From Tuberibacillus sp. Marseille-P3662 (GTDB lineage: Bacteria; Bacillota; Bacilli; Bacillales; Sporolactobacillaceae): a stretch of DNA of 64,000 nucleotides. The notes beneath the pieces were generated by a model, which had not been told where the DNA came from, did no database searches, and saw only the letters and a list, made by a program, of their open reading frames with translations. The stretch lies in assembly GCF_900178005.1 (NCBI RefSeq), contig NZ_FXBS01000006.1, forward strand, positions 1,521,585-1,585,584, in the 5' to 3' direction. The translations under genes were made by a program, and so were the position numbers. Below, piece after piece: positions 1-9,992 of this stretch (positions are counted from its first letter, which is position 1; each line of letters begins with the position of its first letter).

Positions 1-67
1 GAACTTCCACCTTATCTTGCGGAACTTCTGGCTCAACTTGCTGAACTTCCACCTCATCTTGCGGAAC
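1..67 (-). repeat. 21-bp tandem repeat, cut by window edge
   Basis: Three consecutive 21-bp units lie at 5-25, 26-46 and 47-67, and the first four bases continue the same phase off the window. Units 1 and 3 differ at one base; unit 2 is more diverged. Read on the minus strand in the argF frame, just past its TGA stop at 83-85, the units encode the heptads VPQDEVE, VQQVEPE and VPQDKVE without a stop. This may be the start of a repeat-rich downstream reading frame or a minisatellite in the 3' flank of the arginine operon. The rest is outside the window. Confidence 0.75.
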
Positions 68-82
68 TCTACCGAACACCGT

Positions 83-1042
83 TCACATCACATTTTTCAG
101 AATCGCTTTTTGCGCGTGCAAGCGATTTTCCGCCTCATCGAATACAAAGGAATGGGCTCCATCAATAATCTCTGTTGTGACTTCTTCACCGCGATGTGCC
201 GGCAAGCAATGGAGAAACATATAATCATCGTTCGCATGTTGACAGAGTGCTTCGTTCACTTGATAGTTAGCAAATGTCTTAAGACGCTCCGCTTGCTCGG
301 CTTCCTGCCCCATGCTTGCGAAGACATCAGTGACAACGACATCCGCCTGTTCGACCGCTGCTTGTGGTGATTCTGTTATAGCAATTTGACTCCCTGTCGC
401 TTGGCCAATGTTCCTAGCATTGTTTAGAATGTCATCCTGCGGCCCAAAGCCCTTAGGCGACGCCACTGAAATGTGCATGCCTACACTGGCTGCGCCTTCC
501 AAGAGGGAATGACACATATTGTTGTGACCGTCACCGATGAAAGCCATTTTAAGACCCGCCAAGGAACCTTTTTGCTCGTAGATCGTCAAAAGATCGGCCA
601 ATACTTGAGTCGGATGATGCTCATCCGTGAGACCGTTAATGATCGGAACATCTGCGTGTTTGGCTAAGGTCTCCACGGATTCATGAGCATAAGTTCGAAC
701 CATAATACCATCTATATAACGTGACAGGACTTTAGCCGTATCTTCAATCGATTCTCCGCGACCCAATTGGATATCGTTAGAGCTAAGAAAAATCGCATCA
801 CCGCCAAGCTGCTTCATCCCTACCTCAAACGAGACTCTTGTTCGCGTCGACGATTTTTCAAAAATCATGCCCAGCATTTTCCCTTGCAAGTAGGGATGGG
901 TGCCACCATTTTTTTGCTGCTGTTTTAACGCCTGTGCTTGATCAAGTAAATCCACAATGGCATCCGGCTGCCAGTCTGATAGGGTGATAAAATCCTTACC
1001 TTTTAACTGAGATGGATTCGTTTGTGTGTGTTGGCTGATCAT
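83..1042 (-). CDS. argF: Ornithine carbamoyltransferase
   Basis: Transfers the carbamoyl group from carbamoyl phosphate to ornithine to give citrulline, in the cytoplasm, in the sixth step of arginine synthesis. The 319-residue protein has the carbamoyl-phosphate loop STRTR at residues 65-69, HPTQ at 143-146, the ornithine loop DVFASMGQ near 239 (Phe where many homologues have Trp) and the catalytic HCLP at 278-281. The length matches Bacillus ArgF. I chose the ATG at 1042 because an AGGAGGG ribosome site lies at 1051-1057; an upstream in-frame ATG at 1072 has no such site. The start overlaps the end of carB by 47 bases, so the two are translationally linked. It is the last visible gene of the operon. 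Confidence 0.95.
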   Translation of the reverse strand: MISQHTQTNPSQLKGKDFITLSDWQPDAIVDLLDQAQALKQQQKNGGTHPYLQGKMLGMIFEKSSTRTRVSFEVGMKQLGGDAIFLSSNDIQLGRGESIEDTAKVLSRYIDGIMVRTYAHESVETLAKHADVPIINGLTDEHHPTQVLADLLTIYEQKGSLAGLKMAFIGDGHNNMCHSLLEGAASVGMHISVASPKGFGPQDDILNNARNIGQATGSQIAITESPQAAVEQADVVVTDVFASMGQEAEQAERLKTFANYQVNEALCQHANDDYMFLHCLPAHRGEEVTTEIIDGAHSFVFDEAENRLHAQKAILKNVM

Positions 1043-4000
1043 GCGATTCACCCTCCTGTGTACAATTTTCATCTAGTGATAACTTCCGATACCCGGCAAG
1101 CGGTAAAACGGGTGATGGATACTGATTGTTAAGTGTCATCGCCGTTTTAAATGTGTCCAAGGACGTAAACAATGGCACCTGATAACGCACGGCTAATTCT
1201 CTTAAATGAAAGCCAAACGTGGTTTTATTACGACCTTGTGTCGGTGTATTTAACACGGCAGCAATCTGACCGTCAGCCAGCCATGTTTTTAAAACCGATA
1301 ATTCATCAAGAATGGCCGAAACTGTCACATCATGATTTTGTAAAGAGGCCGCTGTTTCCTGTGTTGCCGCGATCTGAAAACCGCGGGATTGTAAAGACTT
1401 GGCTATTTCAACTCCGGCGACTTTCTCCTGTTCTGATAACGACATCAGAATCGTCGCTTGTGCTTCCGTTGATTGAAGAGGGCTGTCGCCGTCTAAAAAT
1501 AAAGCTTTTGATAAAGCATCATGAAGCGTTTGCCCCATTCCCAGTCGTTCACCCGTTGATTTCATTTCCGGACCTACGACATGATCCACATTCTTCAACT
1601 TATGCGTTGAGAACACCGGCGCCTTAACCGAATAAAAATGAGGCGGCTTTAATAATTCTGTTCCTAAATGCTGCTCGGTCAGCGGTATGCCAAGTTGAAC
1701 AGCGACAGCGGCTTCAACCATACCGACACCTGTGACTTTGCTGACAATAGGCACCGTTCGGGATGACCGAGGATTAACCTCAAGGACATACACCGTATCA
1801 TCTAAGACAACAAATTGAATATTCATGAGTCCGCGAATATTTAAGGCCTGACAAATGCGCTTAGTATCATTAACTAACGTTGTTTTAACATTTTCTGATA
1901 GTGAGATCGGCGGGAATACCGCGACACTATCACCGGAGTGAACGCCCGCTTTTTCAACATGTTCAAAGATGCCTGGAATGACGATTGTCTCGCCATCACT
2001 TATCGCATCAACTTCACATTCCATCCCCGGAAGGTAACGGTCCACTAGTAACGGCCACGAACGATCATTCAAGTCATGATGCGACTGAATATAGTCCGCT
2101 AACTCATCCCTATTATGAAGAATGAACATTGCTTGACCGCCGATGACATAAGACGGTCTAACGAGAATTGGGAAACCAAGCTCTGTCGCTGCTTGACGTA
2201 ACGACTGAGTATCATAGACCGTTTCACCTTGAATGTGCGGAATATCAAGCGTTTGTAACAAGTGATAGAATTGTTCACGATCTTCTAATTGATCAATCGC
2301 ATCCGTTGATGTACCAAGTACCGGTATGCCTTCGCTTTCTAACGCATCGGCAAGATTAATAGCCGTTTGTCCGCCAAATTGTAACAAGACACCCTCGACA
2401 TTTTCTTTTTCTATCACATTCAGCACATCTTCCAGCGCGAGCGGTTCAAAATAGAGTCTGTCGGCAATAGAGTAGTCAGTACTAACTGTTTCAGGATTAT
2501 TATTAATCACAACCGCTTCATAACCTAATTTTTGTACGGCCAAAGCAGCCTGTACGGAACAATAGTCGAACTCGATGCCTTGCCCAATCCGGATAGGTCC
2601 TGAACCGATGACGAGCATTTTCGGTTTGCCGCTGACTTCAGCTTCATCAACACCGTGCCATGTTGAATAATAATAAGGCGTTTCGGCTTCAAATTCCGCC
2701 GCACATGTATCGACGAGTTTGTAAGCGGGTTGTATACCGTGATCCTTCCATTTGTTGCGAACAGCCTTTTCATCGATGTTGTGAATCGCCGCAATTGTGG
2801 CATCACTCACATTGAAATATTTGGCTTGCTTGAGTAATGAAGCCGGTACGTCTTCCCACGCATAGTCAGCTAATTGCTTTTCAAGTTCAACGATGGCTTT
2901 AATTTTGGTTAAAAACCATGGATCAATCTCCGTGTGATGATGGATAACATCGACACTATAGCCGCGGCGAAACATTTCTGCGATAGCGAACAACCGCTCA
3001 TCAGTTGCCTTTTGTAAATGATATATAAGGCCATCTTCACTCTCAGCCGTGAAGGCGGGTAAGTGAAGGCCCGATAAATTTAATTCTAGTGATCTTAGGC
3101 CTTTGTTCAAGGCACCTTCGAACGTCCGGTCAATCGCCATGACTTCACCAGTGGCCTGCATTTGTGTTCCAAGATTGCGATCCGCTTCCGTGAATTTATC
3201 AAATGGAAAACGCGGTAGCTTCACGATGACGTAATCAAGGGCCGGTTCAAAAGCCGCATAAGTCGTGCCGGTGATCGGATTAAGGATCTCATCAAGCTGC
3301 AAACCAATCGCGCATTTAGCTGCAATACGAGCAATCGGGTAACCCGTGGCTTTCGAAGCGAGAGCTGATGAGCGGCTCACTCTTGGATTCACTTCGATAA
3401 TGTTATATTGATCTGAATAGGGATCAAGCGCAAATTGGATGTTGCAGCCGCCGACAATATCTAATGCACGAATGACTTTCAGTGAAGCGCTGCGCAGGAT
3501 TTGGTATTGGACATCCGTCAACGTCTGTGAAGGTGCGACAACCATTGAGTCACCCGTGTGAACACCAACGGGATCGATGTTTTCCATATTACAAACAATC
3601 ACGCATGTATCGTTGGCGTCCCGCATGACCTCATACTCAACTTCCTTCCACCCTTTAATACTTTTCTCAATTAAGACTTGATGAATCGGGCTTTGCTGCA
3701 GACCCTGATTTAATATCAAATCGAGTTCCGTGTCATTAGCCGCAACACCTCCACCAGAGCCTCCCAAAGTATAGGCCGGACGGATAATGACCGGATAGCC
3801 GATCTCCTTAACAAACTGACAACCTTCATCATATGAGTGAATAATTTTTGATTCAGAAATGGGTTCTTCGATATCAAGCATGAGCCTGCGAAATTGTTCA
3901 CGATCTTCACCTTGTTGAATCGATTCAACTGATGTTCCTAAAAGCTCCACACCATGTTTTTCTAGAATCCCCTGTTCATATAATTGGACAACGAGATTGA

Positions 4001-4286
4001 GTCCTGTCTGTCCGCCTAGTGTTCCGATAATTCCGTCGGGGTTTTCTTTTTTAATAATGGTCTCAATCGCTTCGGTTGTTAATGGTTCGATATAGACTTG
4101 ATCAGCCACTTGTTCATCGGTCATGATCGTCGCCGGATTATTGTTAATCAGGACAACCTCAATATTTTCTTCTTTGAGTGCTAGGCAAGCCTGCGTCCCA
4201 GCATAATCAAATTCTGCCGCTTGCCCGATGACGATAGGGCCCGATCCAATCACTAAAACTTTTTTGATATCAGTAAGTAAAGGCAT
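996..4286 (-). CDS. carB: Carbamoyl-phosphate synthase, large (ammonia) subunit
   Basis: Makes carbamoyl phosphate from bicarbonate, ammonia and two ATP, together with the glutaminase subunit CarA. The 1096-residue protein shows the expected internal duplication: two ATP-grasp halves, the first starting with VLVIGSGPIVIGQ near residue 10 and the second with MLVIGSGPIRIGQ near 555, followed by an MGS-like C-terminal domain. Its position between carA and argF marks it as the arginine-dedicated enzyme. The C-terminus carries a polar tail of roughly 30 residues after the MGS domain (ending NESISVKR), which makes it longer than most family members. The start overlaps carA by 17 bases and is preceded by AGGTGAGATG. 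Confidence 0.95.
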   Translation of the reverse strand: MPLLTDIKKVLVIGSGPIVIGQAAEFDYAGTQACLALKEENIEVVLINNNPATIMTDEQVADQVYIEPLTTEAIETIIKKENPDGIIGTLGGQTGLNLVVQLYEQGILEKHGVELLGTSVESIQQGEDREQFRRLMLDIEEPISESKIIHSYDEGCQFVKEIGYPVIIRPAYTLGGSGGGVAANDTELDLILNQGLQQSPIHQVLIEKSIKGWKEVEYEVMRDANDTCVIVCNMENIDPVGVHTGDSMVVAPSQTLTDVQYQILRSASLKVIRALDIVGGCNIQFALDPYSDQYNIIEVNPRVSRSSALASKATGYPIARIAAKCAIGLQLDEILNPITGTTYAAFEPALDYVIVKLPRFPFDKFTEADRNLGTQMQATGEVMAIDRTFEGALNKGLRSLELNLSGLHLPAFTAESEDGLIYHLQKATDERLFAIAEMFRRGYSVDVIHHHTEIDPWFLTKIKAIVELEKQLADYAWEDVPASLLKQAKYFNVSDATIAAIHNIDEKAVRNKWKDHGIQPAYKLVDTCAAEFEAETPYYYSTWHGVDEAEVSGKPKMLVIGSGPIRIGQGIEFDYCSVQAALAVQKLGYEAVVINNNPETVSTDYSIADRLYFEPLALEDVLNVIEKENVEGVLLQFGGQTAINLADALESEGIPVLGTSTDAIDQLEDREQFYHLLQTLDIPHIQGETVYDTQSLRQAATELGFPILVRPSYVIGGQAMFILHNRDELADYIQSHHDLNDRSWPLLVDRYLPGMECEVDAISDGETIVIPGIFEHVEKAGVHSGDSVAVFPPISLSENVKTTLVNDTKRICQALNIRGLMNIQFVVLDDTVYVLEVNPRSSRTVPIVSKVTGVGMVEAAVAVQLGIPLTEQHLGTELLKPPHFYSVKAPVFSTHKLKNVDHVVGPEMKSTGERLGMGQTLHDALSKALFLDGDSPLQSTEAQATILMSLSEQEKVAGVEIAKSLQSRGFQIAATQETAASLQNHDVTVSAILDELSVLKTWLADGQIAAVLNTPTQGRNKTTFGFHLRELAVRYQVPLFTSLDTFKTAMTLNNQYPSPVLPLAGYRKLSLDENCTQEGESHDQPTHTNESISVKR

Positions 4287-5358
4287 AATTCATCTCACCT
4301 GTTTGTCGAATATTGTGTAAAAAACGATCAAAAATGGGCTCAGCATCTGTCGGTCCAGGGTGGGCTTCCGGATGAAACTGTACGGTTTCAATCTTAAGCC
4401 AATTATGTTTTAACCCCTCAATCGAACGATCATTAACATTTCGGTAAGTGACTGTTAATGTATCCTCGTCGATACTGCCATCCTTGACGGTATAACCATG
4501 ATTCTGCGGCGTGATCCATACCTTACCTGACTGCAAATCTTTTACAGGGTGGTTCCCGCCTCTATGGCCAAAGTGTAATTTCTCCGTTTCCGCACCGTAA
4601 GCTAAAGCGATGAGTTGATGACCCAAACAAACTCCTAAAGTTGGATAATGCTCCGTGATCTGTTTGATCTGAGGTAACCACGGGACCAAAGCTTTAGGGT
4701 CCCCCGGCCCGTTACTCAACATCACGCCATCAGGGTGCAGTTGTTTGATTTCAGTAAACGTCGTTGTGTACGGAACGATGGTCACTTCGCAGCCTGCCTC
4801 AAGTAACGCATTAAGCATTGATTTTTTATAGCCGAAATCCATGAGGACAACATGTGACCCTTTCCCTTCATAATGCTGATTTGATTGAATCGACACTTGT
4901 TCAACCAATGACGGATCATTTGCTTGGTAGGATCCCAACGATGTCACGTTATCCGGTGTTTTCGTTATTATCCCGCGCATTGCTCCGTGCTCACGGATGC
5001 TTTTTACAACCGCTCTTGTATCGACACCCGCAAGACACGGAATACCTGCCTTTGCCATATGGTCGGCAAACATTTGGACTGACGCATAATGACTCGGTGT
5101 CATACAGACATCGCTGATGATCACGCCAGATAAATGAAGGGCAAGACTTTCATCATCCCACTCATTAATCCCATAGTTACCAATGAGTGGATAACAGAAT
5201 GTCATGATTTGTCCAGCATAAGATGGATCGGTCAAAATTTCCTGATATCCAGTCATACTCGTGTTAAAAACCACTTCACCTGTTGCCTGAACATCTTTTC
5301 CAATCAAGGTCCCGGCAAAAGTTTCTCCTGTTTCTAGTCGTAAATAGGCCGTCTCCAT
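4270..5358 (-). CDS. carA: Carbamoyl-phosphate synthase, small (glutaminase) subunit
   Basis: Hydrolyses glutamine and channels ammonia to CarB. The 362-residue protein has the N-terminal CPSase small-chain domain and a class I glutamine amidotransferase domain with the nucleophile in GVCLGHQ and the catalytic His/Glu in QFHPEAHPG near the C-terminus. I placed the start at 5358 because AGGAGGGG stands at 5367-5374 with 8-base spacing; the longer frame to 5391 would run into the end of argD without its own site. Nineteen bases separate it from argD, and it overlaps carB. Confidence 0.95.
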   Translation of the reverse strand: METAYLRLETGETFAGTLIGKDVQATGEVVFNTSMTGYQEILTDPSYAGQIMTFCYPLIGNYGINEWDDESLALHLSGVIISDVCMTPSHYASVQMFADHMAKAGIPCLAGVDTRAVVKSIREHGAMRGIITKTPDNVTSLGSYQANDPSLVEQVSIQSNQHYEGKGSHVVLMDFGYKKSMLNALLEAGCEVTIVPYTTTFTEIKQLHPDGVMLSNGPGDPKALVPWLPQIKQITEHYPTLGVCLGHQLIALAYGAETEKLHFGHRGGNHPVKDLQSGKVWITPQNHGYTVKDGSIDEDTLTVTYRNVNDRSIEGLKHNWLKIETVQFHPEAHPGPTDAEPIFDRFLHNIRQTGEMNYAFTY

Positions 5359-5377
5359 TCTCAAAACCCCTCCTGTT

Positions 5378-6565
5378 CTAAAGATTAGCAAACACTTGGT
5401 TAAGTGCCTCTACAAACGTGTCCATTTCCGCTTGGTTGGTTGTCAAAGGAGGTAAGATCCGTACAACATTCGCTCCAGCCGGTAAAATTAAGACGTTTTG
5501 CTCACGTGCTTGATGAATGATTTCGGCGGCAGGTCGATGAGTGACCAATCCTAAAAGCAGCCCTTTTCCCCGTACGGATACGATTTGTTCAGGGTACGCC
5601 GCTTGCAATGCTTTAAGTTGCTTTTGCAAATACTCACCATTTTGCTGACTGAGACTAACCACATCTTGGCTCTTGATTGCCTCTATGGTTGCTAATCCTG
5701 CCGTAGCGGCCATCGGGTTACCGCCAAATGTACTACCATGGCTGCCAGGATCGAACGCTTGCGCGGCTTCCGCTTTGGCTAGCAGAGCACCAATGGGAAA
5801 ACCTGATCCTAATCCCTTAGCCAAAGTAATGACATCGGGCTCAATCCCGTACTGTTCGTAAGCGAACAAGGTTCCTGTTCGACCCATGCCTGTTTGAATT
5901 TCATCAACCATGAGTAATAATCCATGCTGTTGACACAATTCAGCAAGCTCGGAGACCCAGGCCTCATCAGCAGGAATCACACCGCCCTCACCTTGAACCA
6001 ATTCAAGCATGACAGCACATGTGTTAGGTTGGATGAGTTGGTCTAACGCACCGACATCGTTATAGGATAGATACCGAAATCCTTCAATAAGCGGCGCAAA
6101 CCCCTCTTGAATCTTTGTCTGCCCGGTTGCTGCTAATGTTCCCAACGTCCTGCCATGAAACGATTGTGTAAAAGTGACAATTTCGTAAGTCTCTTTTTGC
6201 TTAACTTTTTGCGCATATCGTCTCGCTAATTTGATTGCGGCTTCATTAGCCTCTGCTCCGCTATTACAGAAAAACACCTGGTCCGTACAACTAGATTCCG
6301 TCAATTGTGAAGCCAATTGCTCCTGTTGTGGAATATAGTAGAGATTCGAACAATGCCATAACTGATTCAGTTGCTCCTCCATTTTCTCTTTCACAGGTTC
6401 AGGGCGGTGACCAAGATTGCACGTCGCAATCCCTGCGGTGTAATCTAAATAGGCCTGCCCTGTTTCATCCCAGACATAGCTGTCTTTGCCCGCCTTGATT
6501 TGGATAGGAAATCGATTATATGTCTGCATTAGCGGTTGTTCCGCTGTGTCTATGTTACTTGGCAT
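5378..6565 (-). CDS. argD: Acetylornithine aminotransferase
   Basis: PLP-dependent class III aminotransferase that converts N-acetylglutamate semialdehyde to N-acetylornithine with glutamate as amino donor. The 395-residue protein shows the PLP-binding Asp in LMVDEIQTGMGR, the Schiff-base Lys in ITLAKGLGSG, and GSHGSTFGGNP. The start at 6565 is supported by GAGGAGGG at 6571-6578 and gives the usual length. It overlaps argB by 11 bases, as expected inside this operon. Confidence 0.94.
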   Translation of the reverse strand: MPSNIDTAEQPLMQTYNRFPIQIKAGKDSYVWDETGQAYLDYTAGIATCNLGHRPEPVKEKMEEQLNQLWHCSNLYYIPQQEQLASQLTESSCTDQVFFCNSGAEANEAAIKLARRYAQKVKQKETYEIVTFTQSFHGRTLGTLAATGQTKIQEGFAPLIEGFRYLSYNDVGALDQLIQPNTCAVMLELVQGEGGVIPADEAWVSELAELCQQHGLLLMVDEIQTGMGRTGTLFAYEQYGIEPDVITLAKGLGSGFPIGALLAKAEAAQAFDPGSHGSTFGGNPMAATAGLATIEAIKSQDVVSLSQQNGEYLQKQLKALQAAYPEQIVSVRGKGLLLGLVTHRPAAEIIHQAREQNVLILPAGANVVRILPPLTTNQAEMDTFVEALNQVFANL

Positions 6566-7361
6566 GGGTACCCTCCTCATCCAAAGTGATGGTTGTTCCG
6601 ATGGTTTCTCCGTTTATAAATGCGGGTAAGCTATGGGATTCGAGCCCATTAATAATTCCAACTTCGGGAACATGGTGACTGAGGCCATCCATCGCCGCTC
6701 TCACCTTTGGAATCATCCCGCCGCTGATCTCGCCTGATGCAATTAAGTCCTCAATTTGTTCTTGAGAAACGGTTGACAAAATCGATGGTTGGTTAGCTTC
6801 TGTTGTGTAGATACCGGGAATATCACTGACAAAACATAGCCTTGCTTCAAGGGCTTGAGCAATCGCCGCAGCTGCCATATCAGCGTTGATATTATATCGC
6901 TGTCCATAAACATCTGCTGATAAGGGTGAAATCACGGGTATCTGGTTTTGGGTTGCGAGTTGTTGAATCATAGCTGTTTCAACGCCGGTCACTTTACCAA
7001 CAAACCCTAACGGACTATCTTGTTCGATGGGCTCAGCTTTTAATAACTGCCCATCGGTACCACTGATACCAACAGCTTTTCCGCCTACGGCTGTAAAGCT
7101 GCGAACCACTTGTTTATTGACTAACCCGTTTAGTACCATTTCTACAACATCCAGCACATCATCGGTAGTGACCCGTAAGCCGTTATGGAAGGTGGTTTCA
7201 ATATTTAATTGGCTTAATAAGTTTGAAATCGTCGGTCCACCACCATGAACGATAATCGGTGCATATCCGCCATAGATCTGTAAGTCCATAATATCTTGAT
7301 AGAAAGACGGCGGTAATTGCTCAAAAATACTGCCTCCGCATTTGATGACTAGAAAGTTCAT
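6555..7361 (-). CDS. argB: Acetylglutamate kinase
   Basis: Phosphorylates N-acetylglutamate, the second step of the acetylated arginine route. It is a 268-residue amino-acid-kinase fold protein starting FLVIKCGGS, with the substrate-binding VHGGGPTIS near residue 38 and the ISGTDGQL loop. The length is typical of the Bacillus type. A GAGGGAGATG ribosome site precedes ATG 7361. The gene lies between argJ (18-base gap) and argD (overlap). Confidence 0.95.
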   Translation of the reverse strand: MNFLVIKCGGSIFEQLPPSFYQDIMDLQIYGGYAPIIVHGGGPTISNLLSQLNIETTFHNGLRVTTDDVLDVVEMVLNGLVNKQVVRSFTAVGGKAVGISGTDGQLLKAEPIEQDSPLGFVGKVTGVETAMIQQLATQNQIPVISPLSADVYGQRYNINADMAAAAIAQALEARLCFVSDIPGIYTTEANQPSILSTVSQEQIEDLIASGEISGGMIPKVRAAMDGLSHHVPEVGIINGLESHSLPAFINGETIGTTITLDEEGTHAK

Positions 7362-7379
7362 GACATCTCCCTCTTCGGT

Positions 7380-8624
7380 TTACGTCCGGTATGACGCATT
7401 AATTTTGACGTAATCATAGGTTAAGTCACAGCCCCAGGCGACCGCCGATCCCTTACCATCCGCTAAGTTAACGGAAATTTGAATGTTTTCTTGTTGTAGA
7501 TAAGCTGTCGCTTCCTGTTCATCAAAAGGAACAGGAAGACCCTTTTCAATGACGGTGATGGGTCCCAGTGCCACATGAACTTGGTTTGGATTCAACGGGT
7601 AGCCGCCGTACCCTATAGCAGTGACAATTCGGCCCCAATTCGGGTCTGTACCATATATCGCTGTTTTGACAAGACTTGATCCGACAACCGCCTTGCTAAA
7701 TGCTTGCGCCGCTTCTTGATGAGCTGCACCATCGACTTTGACTTCGATGAGTTTGGTCGCTCCTTCACCGTCTCTCGCAATCATCTGTGCCAAAGTTTGG
7801 CAGACGTAAGTTAAGGCTTCGACAAATCGTTTCCAATCTTGATGGGTTACAGACAGAGTTTCATTACCGGCTAATCCGTTAGCCATCACTAAAACCATGT
7901 CATTGGTACTCGTATCGCCATCAACGGTAATCATATTGAATGTGTCATTCGTGATGGTTTTAAGAGCCTCCGATAGTTCCTTGTGCTCAATTTTGGCGTC
8001 CGTCGTTACGAAGCCCAGCATGGTCGCCATATTCGGGTGGATCATGCCTGAACCTTTTGCAGCGCCACCGATTGTGACTTGTTGTCCATCAATGATTGTT
8101 TGCACAGCGACGTGCTTTTGCCGCGTATCCGTTGTAAAAATCGCTCTCTCAAAGTTATCAGATACGTCATCATCCAATTTGATTTGCTCAATACCTGCGC
8201 TAATTTGATCCATCGGGAGTTGCTCGCCAATCAAGCCTGTGGATACCACAGCGGCGTAATGAGACGGAATACCGATGTGATCCGCAAATGCTTGCCTCAT
8301 ATCATAAGCGTTCGTCAACCCTTCATCTCCTGTACAGGCATTGGCGACGCCAGAATTAACGATCACCGATTGAATTTTTTGCTCCGTCGCCAGACTTTCT
8401 TGGGTGACGCGTAAAGGCGCGGCTTGAAATTGATTCATCGTATACACAGCAGCTGCATGAGCGGGAACCTCCGAATGAATCCAGCCGAGATCCGGTCGTT
8501 TACGTTTGATACCGCAGTGAAAGCCGTTCGCCTTGAATCCTTGTGGTGACGTCACACTTCCTTCAGATAACACCTGCCAACTCGCTTGACTGTGCTCAAC
8601 CACATAAGTCCCTTCGTTTGTCAT
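7380..8624 (-). CDS. argJ: Bifunctional glutamate N-acetyltransferase / N-acetylglutamate synthase
   Basis: Transfers acetyl from N-acetylornithine to glutamate (cyclic pathway) and can often also use acetyl-CoA. The precursor of 414 residues has the autoprocessing site MATML, so cleavage should fall between Ala200 and the nucleophile Thr201, giving two chains of about 200 and 214 residues. The preceding KGSGMIHPN segment is the family oxyanion region. The start has GGAGGAATAGGAG upstream. Its presence, with no argE or argA in this operon, indicates the recycling pathway. Confidence 0.95.
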   Translation of the reverse strand: MTNEGTYVVEHSQASWQVLSEGSVTSPQGFKANGFHCGIKRKRPDLGWIHSEVPAHAAAVYTMNQFQAAPLRVTQESLATEQKIQSVIVNSGVANACTGDEGLTNAYDMRQAFADHIGIPSHYAAVVSTGLIGEQLPMDQISAGIEQIKLDDDVSDNFERAIFTTDTRQKHVAVQTIIDGQQVTIGGAAKGSGMIHPNMATMLGFVTTDAKIEHKELSEALKTITNDTFNMITVDGDTSTNDMVLVMANGLAGNETLSVTHQDWKRFVEALTYVCQTLAQMIARDGEGATKLIEVKVDGAAHQEAAQAFSKAVVGSSLVKTAIYGTDPNWGRIVTAIGYGGYPLNPNQVHVALGPITVIEKGLPVPFDEQEATAYLQQENIQISVNLADGKGSAVAWGCDLTYDYVKINASYRT

Positions 8625-8646
8625 CTCCTATTCCTCCCACTGTTAT

Positions 8647-9684
8647 TTACGGATAGACAGGGGTCTGCTTAAGACCTGTTCGGACATCCCATCCGTTTAA
8701 AAGATTCATATTTTGAACCGCTTGACCCGAGGCACCCTTAACGAGATTATCAATGACAGAAACGATGGTGAGACGGTTGGTCCGTTCATCAGCCATAATA
8801 CTAATATCACAATCGTTTGAACCGTAGACATCCTTCGTTCCCGGCCATAATCCGGTTTCTCTAATTCGTACAAAAGGGTCTGATTCATAGAATAATTGAT
8901 AATTGTTAACAATGTCTGACGTTGACAGATGTTGCTTCAAATCAGCATATATCGTACACATAATCCCTCGTGTCATCGGGACAAGATGCGTGGAAAATGT
9001 GACTTTGGCAGATTGCCCCAGTTCCTGGGTCATCAATTGTTCAATTTCAGGCGTGTGTTTATGCGCCCCTAGTTTATAAGCCTTAAAATTTTCGTTAACT
9101 TCACTAAAATGTGATGTTATTGACGGATTGCGTCCAGCCCCAGAAATACCGGTTTTACCATCAATGATGACTGTTTTCGGATCAATAAATCCGCTTTTGA
9201 CAGCTGGGAGGAGCCCCAGTAAGGCTGCCGTCGGATAGCATCCCGGATTGGCGATGAGCTGTGCTGTCTTGATTAGATCCTGATTGATTTCAGCTAATCC
9301 ATAGACAGCTCGATTCAGATAAGCTTGCTGAGCTGCAGGACGGTGATACCACTCCGTATATTCCTCAGGATCTTTCAAACGAAAGTCACCTGATAAATCA
9401 ATGCAAATCACACCTTGCTCGAGCAGCGGTGGAACAAGTTTTTGACTGACACCCGGCGGCGTAGCAAAAAACATAAGATCGACACGTCCGGGGATAGACT
9501 CAACATCAACATCTTCTAAAGTTTGTTCGCAAATATCTGTTAAATGCGGGTACAATTCTGTGATGGTCATGCCACTCGTTGAATGCGAAATAAGCATTTC
9601 AATTTGTACAAAAGGATGTTGTTCCAATAAACGAATCAGCTCAACACCGCCATAACCATTTGCCCCAATGATCCCTGCTTTCAT
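8647..9684 (-). CDS. argC: N-acetyl-gamma-glutamyl-phosphate reductase
   Basis: NADPH-dependent reduction of N-acetylglutamyl phosphate to the semialdehyde. The 345-residue protein has a Rossmann start IIGANGYGG and the catalytic Cys149 in ANPGCYPT. It is the first gene of the seven-gene operon and follows an AAAAAGGAGG ribosome site. Transcription is evidently set by the two T-box leaders immediately upstream (9738-10392). Confidence 0.95.
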   Translation of the reverse strand: MKAGIIGANGYGGVELIRLLEQHPFVQIEMLISHSTSGMTITELYPHLTDICEQTLEDVDVESIPGRVDLMFFATPPGVSQKLVPPLLEQGVICIDLSGDFRLKDPEEYTEWYHRPAAQQAYLNRAVYGLAEINQDLIKTAQLIANPGCYPTAALLGLLPAVKSGFIDPKTVIIDGKTGISGAGRNPSITSHFSEVNENFKAYKLGAHKHTPEIEQLMTQELGQSAKVTFSTHLVPMTRGIMCTIYADLKQHLSTSDIVNNYQLFYESDPFVRIRETGLWPGTKDVYGSNDCDISIMADERTNRLTIVSVIDNLVKGASGQAVQNMNLLNGWDVRTGLKQTPVYP

Positions 9685-9737
9685 TTTCCCGACCTCCTTT
9701 TTGTAATTTTAGGAATTAATATATTATTAAAAGGGAT

Positions 9738-9992
9738 AAAAAAAACACTCGCCTCCTTGAAAAGAGACGAGCGTCGATTGTCCGCCCGCGGTACCACTCT
9801 GATTGTTCCGAATCGGAACCCGCTTTGAGGCTGTTAACGGAAGCCATCCGATCAGCTCTAATAGGGTATGATACTCACCCGTTCAAACCGACATCTCTAA
9901 AGTCCGGTTCATCACATGCCGTACCAGGCTCCCACCTTCCCTGATTCGCTGACAACAGTCAATGTGACTACTCTCTTTATCATAGATATTTT
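9738..9992 (-). promoter_or_regulatory. T-box leader, proximal, Arg (CGG) specifier
   Basis: Minus-strand RNA carries the hallmark antiterminator element AGAGTGGTACCGCGG (9786-9800), a Stem I kink-turn/AGTA region at about 9967-9982, and the terminator stem 9746-9773 followed by a U run (9738-9745). The terminator uses G-U pairs that work only on this strand, fixing its direction. A helix GTCACAT/ATGTGAT closes the upper Stem I, and just after it the loop reads GAAC-CGG-A, placing CGG (9904-9906) in the specifier position by analogy with the glyQS layout. Uncharged tRNA-Arg is therefore expected to allow readthrough into argC. Confidence 0.92.

Noticed and set aside
17-370. Plus-strand open frame of 117 codons opposite argF
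   Set aside because: Fully antisense to a conserved gene and shows no protein-like composition or ribosome site.
4854-5337. Plus-strand open frames opposite carA
   Set aside because: Shadow frames of a well-conserved gene.
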